A program made the position numbers and the translations under genes. Under the pieces are notes generated by a model that was not told the origin of the DNA, searched no databases, and saw only the letters and a list, made by a program, of their open reading frames with translations. This document shows, one piece after another, positions 44,251-55,782 of a DNA stretch of 64,000 nucleotides; within the stretch, counting starts at the first letter, position 1; each line of letters opens with the position of its first letter. The stretch spans positions 1 to 64,000 of the forward strand of contig NDFF03000149.1 of NCBI GenBank assembly GCA_002150815.3. The letters run 5' to 3'. Source of the DNA: Grammothele lineata (taxonomy: Eukaryota > Basidiomycota > Agaricomycetes > Polyporales > Polyporaceae).

Positions 44251-45080
44251 GTTGACTCGGACTCGAAGGGCGCCGCGGGACGTAGACCTCCTCGTTCGCG
44301 GAGAGGACTGAAATAATATTCAAGGCCGCTGGCGTGGGGCTTCGTGAAGAGCAACGTATGTTTCCCTCTAAGGCTGTACACTTATCCAGGGACTTTTTGG
44401 TAGTGCGTGTTTTCACTGTACGATTTTTGCATATGTTCCGGACTTCTAGTCATGGCTACCCCACCACGCCCGATTGTAGAACACACGTGTTGCTGAGGGG
44501 TGGTGCGAGCCATGCAACTTTGTATCGATATCCTTTCTGTATCTTTTTGTATATCTTTTTGTACCGTTATATTCTATGATATTCGTTCGTCCGTCGACAA
44601 AGTTGGTGACTCCGCTCTCTAGCGAAGACAGAGTTCTCGTTTGTTGCCCGAACATCACCAACGAATCCGAATCCAGGATATGATGAAAAACGGAGGTCAG
44701 CCAGTGAACGATATCGATGCGCCCACTACGCGTTCTAGCACCTACCGCAGCAATCTCAGTCCCCCAAACCTCCTCCTCCCTTGGCACAGCCTCCCTCGCT
44801 TGCTCGTCGCTTGCCGCACGGCATCAAGCACGGGGGCCGCGACACACCACCCTCACCGGCAAAGTACTCACGCTCCTCGAGCCGTCCCATTGTGCGCCGC
44901 GAACGGAACCCGGACGTCGATTTTCCGTATATAAGGCTGCGGCTCCGGGGATGGCACCGAGCCTCACCACCTCTTCCTCAAACCACGCACTCAGCACTGC
45001 AGACTGACCACGCCCACTGACATTCTATCGTCGTTCGAAACTCTCAACAGACTCCCCGCACCTATCTCGAAAAATCTACA
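44251..45080. promoter_or_regulatory. Intergenic region with TATA box
   Basis: 830 bp. GTATATAAGG at 44928-44937, about 145 bp before the next ATG, is a likely TATA element. A run of T-rich repeats (TATCTTTTTGTATATC type) at 44545-44565 may belong to the upstream 3' UTR. Confidence 0.6.
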
Positions 45081-46080
45081 ATGCCCGTCGACGCCGAACT
45101 AAGTTCCTTCCAAATCCTCGGTTACGACCCCGAAACTGCATGGCGCTGGGCTGAAGCTGGCTGCCCGCCCCGGGTCGTCCCCGCCCCCGCCCCCGCCCCC
45201 GCCCAGTAAGTACCAGCTCCCCCCGCCGCGCCGCGGCTGCAACTCCAGCCCTCGCACCCCGTTCTGACCGCATGTCCGCAGAGGCCCCGTATCCTTCGCA
45301 CCCGTCGGCGCGCGAGCACAACCACCAGCACCACCAGCACAGGCCGCTCCCGGTTTGCCCGCCCCCGCCCCCGCCCCCGATCCCGCTCCCGTTCCTGGGG
45401 CGGCGGCGGCGGCGGTTCCCGAGGATGTGGCAGCCCTCCGGCTTGTATGGCGTCAACGGCGTGAACGCCGCCAGGAACTTGAACGCCGCCGCCAGGAAAC
45501 CCATGACATGACTCGGGGGCTTACCGGGTGCGTCTGCCCCCTTCCTGCCCTCCTCCTGCCCTTCTCCCTGGGCCGCCCTCCGCGAAGATACGATGTGCTG
45601 ACCACCCGGTCTCTCCCTCCCTCCCTCCCTTTCTTTCTTTCTTTCTTTTTTTCTCGTTTCTTCCTCACCACTGGCAGGCGCAGGACTGAGGCTCCCAGCC
45701 GCTACAGCCTCGTTTGGTCCAGGGACCCCAAGACGGGGCGGTTCAGGCTGATGACGGACCTCCGCGGCCTCAAGGGCCGCAAGTTCTTGCCGTTGACTAG
45801 ATACGAAGTTGAGGACGCTCAGGCTCTCCGGGGTAGTACCCGCCACCATCCCTACGCCCAACTCCAGCACCAGCCCCGTGCGGGTGCGGATGCGGCGGTG
45901 CCCATTCTTCAGGGTACTGGTACTGGTGCTGAGGCCGGGGCTGGTACTGGTGCTGGTGCTGGTGCCGATGCCGATGCCGATGCTGGTGCCGATGCCGATG
46001 CTGATGGGCCAGCCCTGAACGTCGACCTCCTGCTCCAGCAGGGGGACATGGACGCGCTCGCGGCCATCGCCAGGCTTTAA
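45081..46080 (+). CDS. Unassigned protein with Pro/Ala and Gly/Ala/Asp repeats
   Basis: Three exons (45081..45205, 45282..45527, 45678..46080) encode 257 aa. The N-terminus (MPVDAELSSFQILGYDPETAW) is followed by a Pro/Ala block, a strongly charged helix of Arg/Glu/Gln (RRERRQELERRR), then a folded-looking segment SRYSLVWSRDPKTGRF and a tract of alternating Gly/Ala/Thr/Asp from about residue 205 to 235 encoded by GGTGCTGATGCC-type repeats. It ends in LLLQQGDMDALAAIARL. Intron 2 contains a pyrimidine microsatellite. The family is unknown; the charged helix could bind nucleic acid or partners, but that is inference. Confidence 0.6.
45612..45660 (+). repeat. CCCT/TTTC microsatellite in an intron
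   Basis: Runs of CCCT followed by TTTC units lie inside the second intron of the 257-aa gene, just before its acceptor, where they form an unusually long polypyrimidine tract. Confidence 0.85.
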
Positions 46081-48287
46081 CGGCGTACCGGTGAGCGCCG
46101 TGTAAGCCTCTGGTTGTCTGGCCCCCTACGGCGGGTAGGGTCGACTCGGGGCTCGTCCCGATTTCAGACTGGGGCGCTGCAGCGTTTCCGTAACCTGGAG
46201 GAGGAGGAAGTGCTTGATCGCGTTGTATGATCTCGTTGTAGGATTTTCTGGCGTTCGTTTGTACTTGCTGTTACAGTTGTAAGGCATCGCTAGAGGTGAT
46301 ACGGACTGTGTGTGATTGTATCGATATTCGTTTCTATACTGTCGTCAGATCTGGTGATCTTCATTCGCGCACCGATATACGCGTGACAGCCTTGGCCCTT
46401 GGAATCTGTTGAGGTTGGTGACTGCCACCGGCTCTGCCCGTACTATGGCGGAGATAGTCTACTTGATCCACCGCGCAGTGCAGTGGCCCCCCATACTTAG
46501 GGGCAACAGTGCTCGCCCTATGACGATGCGGTGCGGTGCGATGAGACACCGTGGCGTGGCGCGAGCTTTCTGAGAGTGTGGTATGATGAGCGACGAGATA
46601 CCACCGATGGAAGTCGTACGTACGTACCGTACCGCATTCTTGAGGACCCCAATCCTCCTGCCCATCCTGGATCGCCGGTGCGACGGTCACCGCTTTGCCC
46701 GCGCCCTCGTGGCGGGCCCTGCGCGTGGCTGCGTGAGAAGGGCTACATATGGGGGGAGGGCCTCGCCCAAGCCTGCTTTTACGACGAGTCCGCGCGAGAT
46801 TCATTCATTCATTCACGTTTCTAACGCGAAAGGCACCGAGACTTCCGCCTCGTGGAACACCTTCGTCCATTACGGGAAAGATCGTCGTGAATCCTACGGT
46901 CAATGAACGTAACGTGAACACCGGGCACCGCCACGTTTTCTCCACCTGTGCGCTGAGGCTCGGCTCGGCCGAGAGCGCAGTGCCTGTACACGTACCTGCC
47001 GTACTCGTACCACCCCGAGTGACGAGTCCATTCTTCTGCAGTGCTTCTGGCGCAAAGCTCGATCGCCGGGCCTGAGCTGAGCTTCACGCTTCCAAGTCCC
47101 AGCACTGATAAGCACGGAAAGTCCGCCCCGCGCGCGTGCCAGAGGTGCTTCTGCGACTCCGGCGCGCGGCCGCGGGAGCAGCACCTAATAGTAATAGTAA
47201 TAGCAGCGTGCGCTGTGACGTCAGAACGGAAGCGGACGCGCGACGTGCAGAATGGGAAGAAGCAGGCGTGAGGCCGTGAGCCGCGGAGATGACCGGTTGT
47301 GGGAAGGGTTATCTCGAACGACGACGTTTCGGACGGCCGCGTACGCATTTGTGCGTAAGCCGTAATAAGAAAGTAAGTCAGAATAGTTGGTGGGACGGGG
47401 ACGCATCACAGGCGTGATGCGCATCGAGGGGGTGCCTGTTGGTGGAAGAGAGGATCGGAAGAGGGGCGTTGATGGAGATGTATGTTCTCGCCTGCTCAGG
47501 GAATTCAAGGTCCGGAAGGTAGATTGATGGTTGGAATGTGCATATCATACTTGTGTGCAAGGGTGGTGCTTTGTGGTTGAGGTTACATGCCTACATGACA
47601 CCGCGAGCATTCAAGAGAAGCACGAGATGAGCGCGGATCGCTATGTCGGCCGATAGTAAGAGGGAAAGGGATGTTGCGCGGACAGGCACGCTCAATCCAA
47701 CGCTATAGCACGTGGCTCATAAGGCGGGAGCCATCAAAATGGTCGAGAGCCGGAACTGCCAAACGCATCGGGCGATGTCGGGCAAGCGTGGCGTGTTGGG
47801 ACATGGAGAAGGAGAAGGAGAGACATTGGAAGACATATGTCAGAGATAGAATGCAGAGGAGAGGCGAATGCTGACCGCAGCGAGGGAGGAAGAGGGAGAA
47901 AGGGCCGGGGAGATCGCTTGCGGTGGCAACCGCCGGACGCGCCTGGGATCAGGGCGGGCGCTTCGGCGGTGGGCGCGGACGAGGACGCGGGCGAGGCAGA
48001 GCTCGTTGGCCATCTCTCCTTTGATCCTCCACTGGCTTGTGAGTCCTCCTCCCTCTCCCGCTCGCCGTCCCCGCCGTCCCCGCCTGCGTCCCGCCCTCGC
48101 CGCCCGGCTGCCCCCCTCGTGCTTAGCGCCAGCCCCGCCGCCCGCCAGCACACCCTTCGCCCCCGGTCGAGGCCGCCGCCCGCACCGCCGACACCGCCCT
48201 TCTCGCTCTCTCTTCCCTCTTGACTTGCCTTTGCCCTTCTAAACCCGCCCGCCCCGTCGCCCCCTGCCCGCGCACGCGCTGCCTACC
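46081..48287. other. Long intergenic region
   Basis: 2.2 kb without a supported gene. Frames at 46361-46804 (-), 46821-47348 (-) and 47837-48223 (+) have Arg/Pro/Ser composition typical of GC-rich noise and no splice support. A TAGTAATAGTAATAG repeat occurs at about 47188. The last 400 bp, pyrimidine-rich toward the ATG, is probably the promoter and 5' UTR of the G-gamma gene. Confidence 0.45.
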
Positions 48288-48725
48288 ATGAACTCGCGTC
48301 CACACAAGCAATCCATGTCCGAGCTCAAGCTCCGTCGTCTCACGGAGCACAACCAGCGACTCAGGGAGGACCTTGCCCGGCCACGGATAAGGGTCAGCGA
48401 GGCCAGTGCCAGGTGAGCCCGCGTCCACTCCCTTCTTCGCCAGGCACAGCCCGTTCAGCTGTTCGGCTGCCTGGATATACCCGACTCTGCTCGCCATGGC
48501 TTCGCTGACGACTATTCGTATGCAGCCTCATCCGCTACTGCAAAACGACAAAAGACCCCCTCGTGCGTACTGCCTGCTCAACACGCCCGCCCTCCTCTCA
48601 TCTCCCCTCGCGCACGCTGACCCGTACTCCAACAGGTCCCGTCAGTATGGGGTCCCGTACCACGCGCCGACGACCCGTACCAATCCCAAGGCGGCGCCGG
48701 CAAGGGCTGCTGCGTCATCCAATGA
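48288..48725 (+). CDS. Heterotrimeric G-protein gamma subunit, copy 1
   Basis: Three exons (48288..48412, 48526..48562, 48636..48725) give 83 aa. The helix [17 protein letters not shown] and the following block [20 protein letters not shown] are the standard fungal G-gamma pattern. The protein ends GKGCCVIQ: a CaaX box (CVIQ) for prenylation preceded by a cysteine that could be palmitoylated. It should form the G-beta-gamma dimer at the plasma membrane, used in pheromone and nutrient signalling. Exon lengths 125 and 37 nt are identical to those of copy 2 at 59.1-59.8 kb. Gln at the CaaX end predicts farnesylation. Confidence 0.92.
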
Positions 48726-51302
48726 CCGGCGCGCGCCCCCGCCCCGCCCTTCCCCGCCCGCCATTCTCCTTTGGGTCGTCGTATTCTATCCCCACGTCTG
48801 TTGTCTGCTCGTCGTCCCCGGGCTTCTTCCCTTCGCGTACGCGTGTGCCGTCACTGTCTCCCTGGCCTGCCCCCCACACCCGCTGTATCCCTTGTCTCGC
48901 CCCGGTTTCACTTTCATCGAGCCCCCGCCCCCGCTTCCCACCCGCCACCTTCCCCTTCCCCTTCCCCCTTCCTCCCCTACCTCTTCTGTTTGAGCTCCAT
49001 TTTATCGCTTTTTTTTCTAACTCCCGCCGTTAGTCGCCCGCCGTTGTTGATACTGTTTATTGACCTCCTGCCAACTCATGACCGGTCCGTCTATACCATC
49101 GCTCGTTTCACCCTCTATCGCATGCGCCGCGCCCGGACTATGCTTCTCGCCATCCTCTGTTCCAAAGAAGACAGAAGGTCGACGTCTCCCTCCCTCTTTC
49201 CCTACCCCTCTCCCTGACCTACCGCGGTGCACGATCGTCCCAGCCAATGTCCTCTCGACTCTCGACCTCGCGCGAGGCAGCAGCATGACAAAGCGTGCGT
49301 TGCCCCCGGACGCGCCGGTACGTCCTCCACTGCACCCGACGCTGCCCATTCCCCGGAAGACGCATGTACGCGGCGGGCATCAAGAAGACTCACATCCCTC
49401 TCCGTTCAATTCGGAAGGAGGAGTATACGTTATCCCCGTAGGCCACGTTCGGGCTGTCAACGGTCTATCTGCTGGAGGGACGCGGAGAAGGAGGAGGTCG
49501 TCGGACGGGACCAAGGATAGGATAGGAAGGGGATGGGATGGATGGGATGGGATTGGTGGAGGACGGCGCGAGGGACTCAAAGAGGCCGGGGAAGTATGGA
49601 CTTTCGCATTACAGTGAGCATGGCATATCGTATGTGCATGTGTACCGTCCGCCGCCGTCCGACTGTCCCTCGTTCGTTTCGTCCACTGCTGCCTATCGCT
49701 ATACGTACATGTGCCCGTATATCTCCAGTATCCCAAGCACTCGCATGCGTCCCTCCCCGCCTGACAGTCAAAGTCTCCCCGATGCATCCTGCCCGCCCGG
49801 TGTCGTAACCCACGGCGCCCCCGCCGAACACGCACGACAAACCTTCGCCCCGCACAACTCAATACACACCCATAAGTAACTTTCCGTGCAACGCTCAGCG
49901 CGCCGTAAAGCCGCAAAGCCGCACATGCGCTACATAAGCCCACAATGAAAGCCTCGACTCTCGACTCCCCTCAAGCGGCGGCGGTGGTGCGAGCCAGGCA
50001 CCAGGTCCCAGGGCTCCCCGCGCACAGCCCCGCGGCGGCGTCGCTACGCGCCCTGCCCCGGGTTGTGCTTCCTTTTGGGCTCGTGGTCGGTTTACGGTAT
50101 GGCACTGAGTACGCTTTGTCATGTTCTTATGGGGAAGGTTCACGAGCGTGCGCGTGCCCTGGGTGTTTGTTTAGGTGAGGGGTTGGGAGGCGCCCGAGTC
50201 CTGAGGGCGTCAGGCAGGCGGGGAGGTGCGGAGAAGGAGGAAGTGAGTAAGGAAGTGATTACTTGCTACACTTGAGTGGTTTACGCGGCTAGAGATACAA
50301 CAGGTTTGGTGGTACTGCTAGTAAGACTGTGTTCGTATGCTTTCTATGTGCCATTCGCTCTGCCCCTGCCCCGCCGTTGCCCTGGTCCCGCCCGTAACCC
50401 TCGCTCAGAATCCACGCCTCTGCGCCGCCGCGTCCAAGACGGCCCGTAGACACCGTGGTCCTACCAACCCTCGACCTTCCCACAAACACCCGCCCATTCG
50501 CCCAGCAACGCAGCAAATGTTCGCTTCCTTCCACACTAATCACACCGCGCAATCCGCACTCCGCACTCCGCACCACCGAAAGCCCCGGAGCCGGTCCTTC
50601 CACGTCTGCGAGCGCGGGCACGGGCGCGGCACAGGTTGGATGGAGGGCGGACCCGGCGTTCCGGGGTGTGGGGGGAAGGACGGCTCGCAGAACGATGGTG
50701 CTCTGCCGAGTCCTGGGGGCGCCGTGTGCGAGGCGAGCAGGCCAGCCCGGGGAAGGGAGGGGTGCTTGCAGTTGAAGCCAGAGCTGCGTCGCGTTGTCGC
50801 CAGGTCGACGTCCTGTGCCCTGTGCCCTGCGCCTAGACGCGAGGATGTTGAGATTCGAAGCTCGAAGCCCGGAGCTCGCAGCTCTAAAGTTGACGGGAGA
50901 CCCCTTCGAGGATCCGCTGCGCCGAAACTCGATGCATGATGGCGAGTAGGTAAACAGTGAGGCGGAAGCTGTCGACGATCACTACGCGGGCGCGGATGCG
51001 GATGCGGACCGTTGACGGTGACGGTGACGGTGACGTTGGTGACGGATCGGGCCGAGGATGGGGACCCTGGGCGGTCGAGGGGGGATGTGTTCCCACGTCT
51101 GGAGTCTGACTTTAAGTGTAGTCGTGTCTCGTGGAGACGACAGCGTAAAGGAGCAGAGAGGGAAGGGGAGGAGGGAATTCGAGGGGGCGCCTTGGTAGGT
51201 GAACACTTGGTGGCAGATGGGGATCAGGATTGGGTAAACGAAGTGGGCGAAGGGACGGGCAGGGGGCGGAGGCAAGGCAATGGGGACTGCGTATGGTGGT
51301 GA
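48726..51302. other. Long intergenic region
   Basis: 2.6 kb between the gamma gene and the stop of eIF2B-beta. CCTTCC-rich tract at 48945-48970, GGATGGGATGG tandem units at about 49529-49555, and a GACGGT tandem run at about 51010-51040. Several long frames are overlapping GC-rich noise. The first part is probably a long 3' UTR. Confidence 0.45.
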
Positions 51303-52767
51303 CTAGAGCTCGTGGTCTTCGTCGTCGTACGTCTCCTTGATCAACCTGACAAATACGCGCGTGAGTGGGCGGGGCGACTCAGGAGGGACAAAGATGACAT
51401 ACCTATACACTGACGATGGCGGGTGGTCGCCGTCGTTGGTGATGAAAGCATCGACGAGCTCCGGGCCGACATAGTCATAATATGGGTTGACAACATCGAC
51501 ATGCTCGACGAGCTTGCCCTCCTCGAAACCGAGCACCGCGCTCGGGTCCGCAAAGTCGAGCGCGCCATAGTCGTGGTACAGATTCCACAACGGCGTGAGC
51601 TTGAACTGGCCCGCACACACCACAACAGGGGTGGAGTGCGCACGCGCAGCCGTAGCCGCAAGGAGCGAGCCCGTGATCGAGACCATGCCCCCGTTGGCGA
51701 GGATAGCGTGCGCCCCGAGGATGAGCTTGTTCACGCGCGCGAGGATGGCGAAGATGGACGAGTCGGGCACGAGGAAGGTCGACACGCCCGCGTCGGAGAG
51801 CGCGCGCGCCATGTCGTGCCCCTGGTACGACGGCGCCGTCTCCGCGACGATCACGGTGTAGTTGCGGTAGTGCCCCGCGGACTTGAGGAACGCCTCGACG
51901 GTCTTGGAGTGTCCGATCGTGAGGATGATCTCGCTAGAAGGAGCGAAGGAGGATGAGGGTTCGAGCCGCGTGCACGGGGGCAGGCGGAAGACGTACTCGG
52001 AGTGGATGTGGTCTTTGGCGTTCTTCGACACGCTGTCGTACACGGTCTCGAGTTCGTCGAGCACGTCTTGGATCGCCTCCATCAGCACGGGCTTCAGGCC
52101 GCGCGCGAAGGAGTCGGGGTCATCGGGGTCGTCCTCTTTCAGCGTAGCATTGCCCTCGGACTTGGCCGCGTAGGCAGTGTGCTTGCGCGGCTGGCCTTGC
52201 AGGACAAACTTGCTGATGGTGTAGACGTTGCGTGTTGACGCGGCGGAGTCCTTAGTCGCGGACTTGTATTCTTCACGGATGTTGTGCAGAACACGGCGCA
52301 CGGTGTTTCCGACGGTGTGTTCTGAGCGAGCAAGAGGGATGAGATTTGGCGTGTCACATGGGAGTAAAGACACGAGGCATTATAGCCCCTTGTATGCGGC
52401 GAACGGGTAGAGAGGAAACGTGACCGCACAAGTACTCGTACAAACTCAGGATGGCGCTTGGCCAATCAAAACCATAACTCACCTTTTGGTTGCGCCGCGA
52501 CAAGCCTCCTCCCGACCTCCCGGATGATGGCGATGAGCTGCTGGATATTCGAGAATCTCGCTTTCGAGACGACTTGTCTGAGGACAAGGACGGTCTCGAG
52601 CGCTGCCCCGCGCGATCCAACTACCTGTCTAACAAGCGTCGCAGCATCAGAATAAGACACAGTCCTTGCGCGAGGATGTAAGATACTAACCGTCGCCTGA
52701 GCTTGGCAGCCAGTGTCTCCACGGCCTTGTGGCCAGGGATAGGTTGAGGTACACCAATGGTGCTCAT
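51303..52767 (-). CDS. GCD7: Translation initiation factor eIF2B subunit beta
   Basis: Five exons, complement(51303..51345, 51403..51933, 51997..52321, 52483..52628, 52691..52767), encode 373 aa. Landmarks of the regulatory eIF2B subunits are present: RRQVVGSRGAALETV, HTVGNTVRRVLHNIREEY, EIILTIGHSKTVEAFL, and ILANGGMVSITGS near the nucleotide-binding C-terminal fold, ending PYYDYVGPELVDAFITN. As part of the eIF2B decamer it helps exchange GDP for GTP on eIF2 and senses phosphorylated eIF2-alpha. It is an expected single-copy housekeeping gene. The first two introns only close with acceptors TTAG (52629) and CTCAG (52322). It is divergent from F-box gene A over 392 bp and lies inside the left arm of the proposed inverted block. 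Confidence 0.93.
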
Positions 52768-53159
52768 TGGATGGGTAGATTGAGATGATCGAAGATGTGT
52801 TTAAAACGTAGAGCTAAGCAGATGTTTAAGACTATGGTCAGTTTCAGAGAGGAATTTATGGGCTGGGAGGATTTGGAAGGAGTGAAAAGACCAGCTGTGG
52901 CTTGCTCGGGGTCAGACGCGGTGAGATCTGCTCAGATCGAGGAGATCGAGTCAACACCCACGTGCCTCGCGTTTGGGGCGCTTCCGTCAACGAACTCGTC
53001 GATGTTCCGGCTCTGGCCCCTGGGCCTTACTCCCGTCAATCCGCCGTATTCACAGAAGGTCCATGTCTGTCCCTGGAGACACCTTTATTGCAGGTAGTGA
53101 CTGTGCGTTGAGAGAGATCTCGTCTCTGGTCTCTTCTCTTCGAGAGAAATATCAGCAGA
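52768..53159. promoter_or_regulatory. Divergent promoter and conserved F-box leader
   Basis: 392 bp between eIF2B-beta and F-box A. The last 80 bp before the F-box ATG (from about 53080) is clearly similar to the sequence just upstream of F-box B (57661-57745, - strand), for example the shared GTCTCTT-rich block and GAGAAATA. It is either a conserved 5' leader or a missed coding exon. Confidence 0.55.
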
Positions 53160-55053
53160 ATGCCCATCTTCTCAGGTGAGTCGCTATAGCTAGTTGAGGT
53201 CGATCGCGACAGTCGACCGTCAGAGCTGATTAGGCTGCGAGGACAGTTTCAACGGGCTGAGTTCTCTAGACTCCGCCCTCAAAGATCTCTCACAGAAGGT
53301 CTCCATTGACACCAAACGCATGTGGAACTGCTTGTCTCCCATCAATCGCCTCCCGCCTGAACTCCTCCTCGCATTCTTTCGCCTCGCCGCCGCTACCTGC
53401 CTCGAAGGACCATTTGTTAGAAGTAGAATCAGAGTCGAATCCCGCCAACCCGACACATATGGGTATCCCAGCGTACACCTACTCGTTCTTCTGACACATG
53501 TCTGTAGTCACTGGCGCGGCATCCTCATTGGTTGTCCATCCTTCTGGACGCGCCTCGACGCCCGTTGTCCGAGCCAATTCTTCGCATTCAGCGAGCGGGC
53601 ACGCAGCTCGCCCATTTCACTCTGGGTTCCTTGGTTCAGGTCCGAGATGCTGTCCAGCGTGCGAGATGGTGGCCCTACATTTTTCAACCGTCTGAAGGCG
53701 CTTGGCGCGTCGGTCTTTCAATCCAATATCCCACCCTGGTTGACCGATACAGAATTTCCCTCCCTTGAAAGTCTTTATCTAGAAGTCTTCCAACGGCCTC
53801 CATACGACTCCAAATTTCGCCAATTCCTCACCAAGAACATACTCACAACCTTAAGAGGGCTTGCGCTCTCTGGATGCTTCGGTCTTCCCCCCGCCTCCCA
53901 ATTCATCCGACTTACCCACCTGTTTCTATCACCGTCAAACGATTTGTCGAGCCCAGACATCATAGTACTCATATCTTACATCCCAACTCTTGAGTTCCTC
54001 CATTGTATCAGGCTGACTCCAACCCCGGCACCCTTCACCCACCAGTCCGCCGTTCCGATCAATTCGAATTCATCACAAACGTCAATCTCGCCTTCTCGCC
54101 TGCGCTCCATTGTGCTAATTCAATGCCGCCTAGGAGCCTACCTGCCATTTCTTACAGATATAGACCTTCCCAGTAACGCTATAATCCGTATCCTGCGCCC
54201 CGAGACCGAAACCAGTCAAGATAATCCGTCTCTTACACATGCTGCAAAAATGGGGGTCATGAGCACCGCCCGCTCGTTATCCATCGTCCACCTCTTCGCC
54301 CGTCGCGACTTTGCATTTTTACAAACCGACCATGGCTGCCGCCTTCGATTCTTCCAGAACACTCGCCCGGGCTACACGTTGCCATGTTATGAAGAGGTTC
54401 CCCCACTATTACCCGTCACGACGGCCCGCGTTGATAGCGTGTACTCAGCGCGCGACCGTGACGCTCTCCAGGCTATTTTCGAATTCGAGATGCCAGACCT
54501 TGAAGAGCTCCGCATCCGCCTTTCGAGCCTCAGGGTCGAAGACCTCAAGAACGGCCTGGAGCGTCTTGCGCGACCTGAGGTCCAAGACGTCACATTCCCC
54601 AAACTTCGAAAGTTGGTCATCACTTCGCGCCGCGAATTTGCATCCCACAGCGCGTTTACGCGCCGCCGGACAAAGGCGACGCAAGGGTTCGCTGCCTGGA
54701 TAGCGCACGTGGCCGCCATGCGCGCCGAGGCGGGGTGCAAACTCGACCGGCTGGTCGTCCAGCTTTGGGAAGCCCCAGGCGACAGCTTGGAGGTGGACGC
54801 GCTCGGGACGCCCAGGAAGATCTTTGAGGAATCCGGCGTTGTGAGGCACGTGGGGGTGTTTGAGCTGGTAGAGCCGGGCAAGAGTCCTTTTGGAGAGACA
54901 GATGAGGAGGAGGCGTGGCGGGTCGAGGGCGAAGAGAAGTATTGGTGCTATCCGTGGTTCCAGACAGAGGATGACTCAGATTCGGATATGGGAAGCGACG
55001 AATTCGAAGACAGCTCTGTGGATGAAGAGGATTCCGAGCATGAACACGAGTGA
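53160..55053 (+). CDS. F-box/LRR protein A
   Basis: Exons 53160..53175 and 53234..55053 encode 611 aa. The F-box core is INRLPPELLLAFFRLAAA (about residue 40), followed by LLTHVCSHWRGILIGCPSFW, the typical agaricomycete F-box continuation. Degenerate leucine-rich repeats fill the centre and an Asp/Glu/Ser-rich tail ends the protein. It should act as a substrate adaptor of an SCF ubiquitin ligase. The first exon is 16 nt (MPIFS plus one base); F-box B has the same 16-nt exon, which supports the model. An upstream in-frame ATG present in B is replaced here by a stop. It is tail-to-tail with F-box B. Confidence 0.87.
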
Positions 55054-55782
55054 GGAGTCAGGACTGCTCGGGGCCCGGCGGGATCATTCCGCTCTGTTCA
55101 ATGACCTACGGAACAAAGACTCAATGGCAGGAAAGACTTACGTCACACGGAGTGACCAAAGCCGCGCAGGCCTTCGATTTCGTTGGATTCCCGTTCCATG
55201 TTGCTCGACACCGGAGTCCTCACGAGCTATATGTACTCAGGCTACGCCTTGCTTGCACCTGGGACTTGCTCGGGAGTCTCGCTTTGTCACACAACCGCAC
55301 GATGCGCGCCCCTCGTCCTCCAGGCCCATGTTCACTAGCGCTCGCTTGTCTGCTTGTCCAATAAGTAGACAACTTCACCAATGGGGTCCTTTGGACTGTC
55401 CATGCAGCGACGACGCATTAGCAAAATGACCCCATACATATGTAGGACTATTCCCCGTCCTACGTACATGATTCATCCTTACCTCCATCACGTACTAGTG
55501 ATGTCGCGATTCAATCAGCCTCCTCATTGTACCAGCTATGTTGATCCTTGTGCTTGGATTGATGCTCGTTATATCTGCTCATTGCTGGACTGGCAGCTGC
55601 CTGGGCCTCAAGATAGGCTGGTCAGCCTAGATATCATGATACCGATAGTAAGGACACATGTAGGATATCAATGATGTGTGGAACGAGATGCAATACAATG
55701 GCAATGTCATGTATGCCAAACATCCGGCATTAGATGCCAGTCCTTCCACCACGAGAGGTCGTTGTCGATCTTCCGAAGCTTC
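55054..55782. other. Axis region between convergent F-box genes
   Basis: 729 bp between the stops of F-box A and B. No gene and no obvious palindrome at the centre. Contains CAGCTATG-type words but no long repeat. If the flanking genes are an inverted duplication, this is the breakpoint region. Confidence 0.5.

Noticed and set aside
47837..48242. Overlapping Pro/Arg frames upstream of the first gamma gene
   Set aside because: Pyrimidine-rich leader; no conserved motif.
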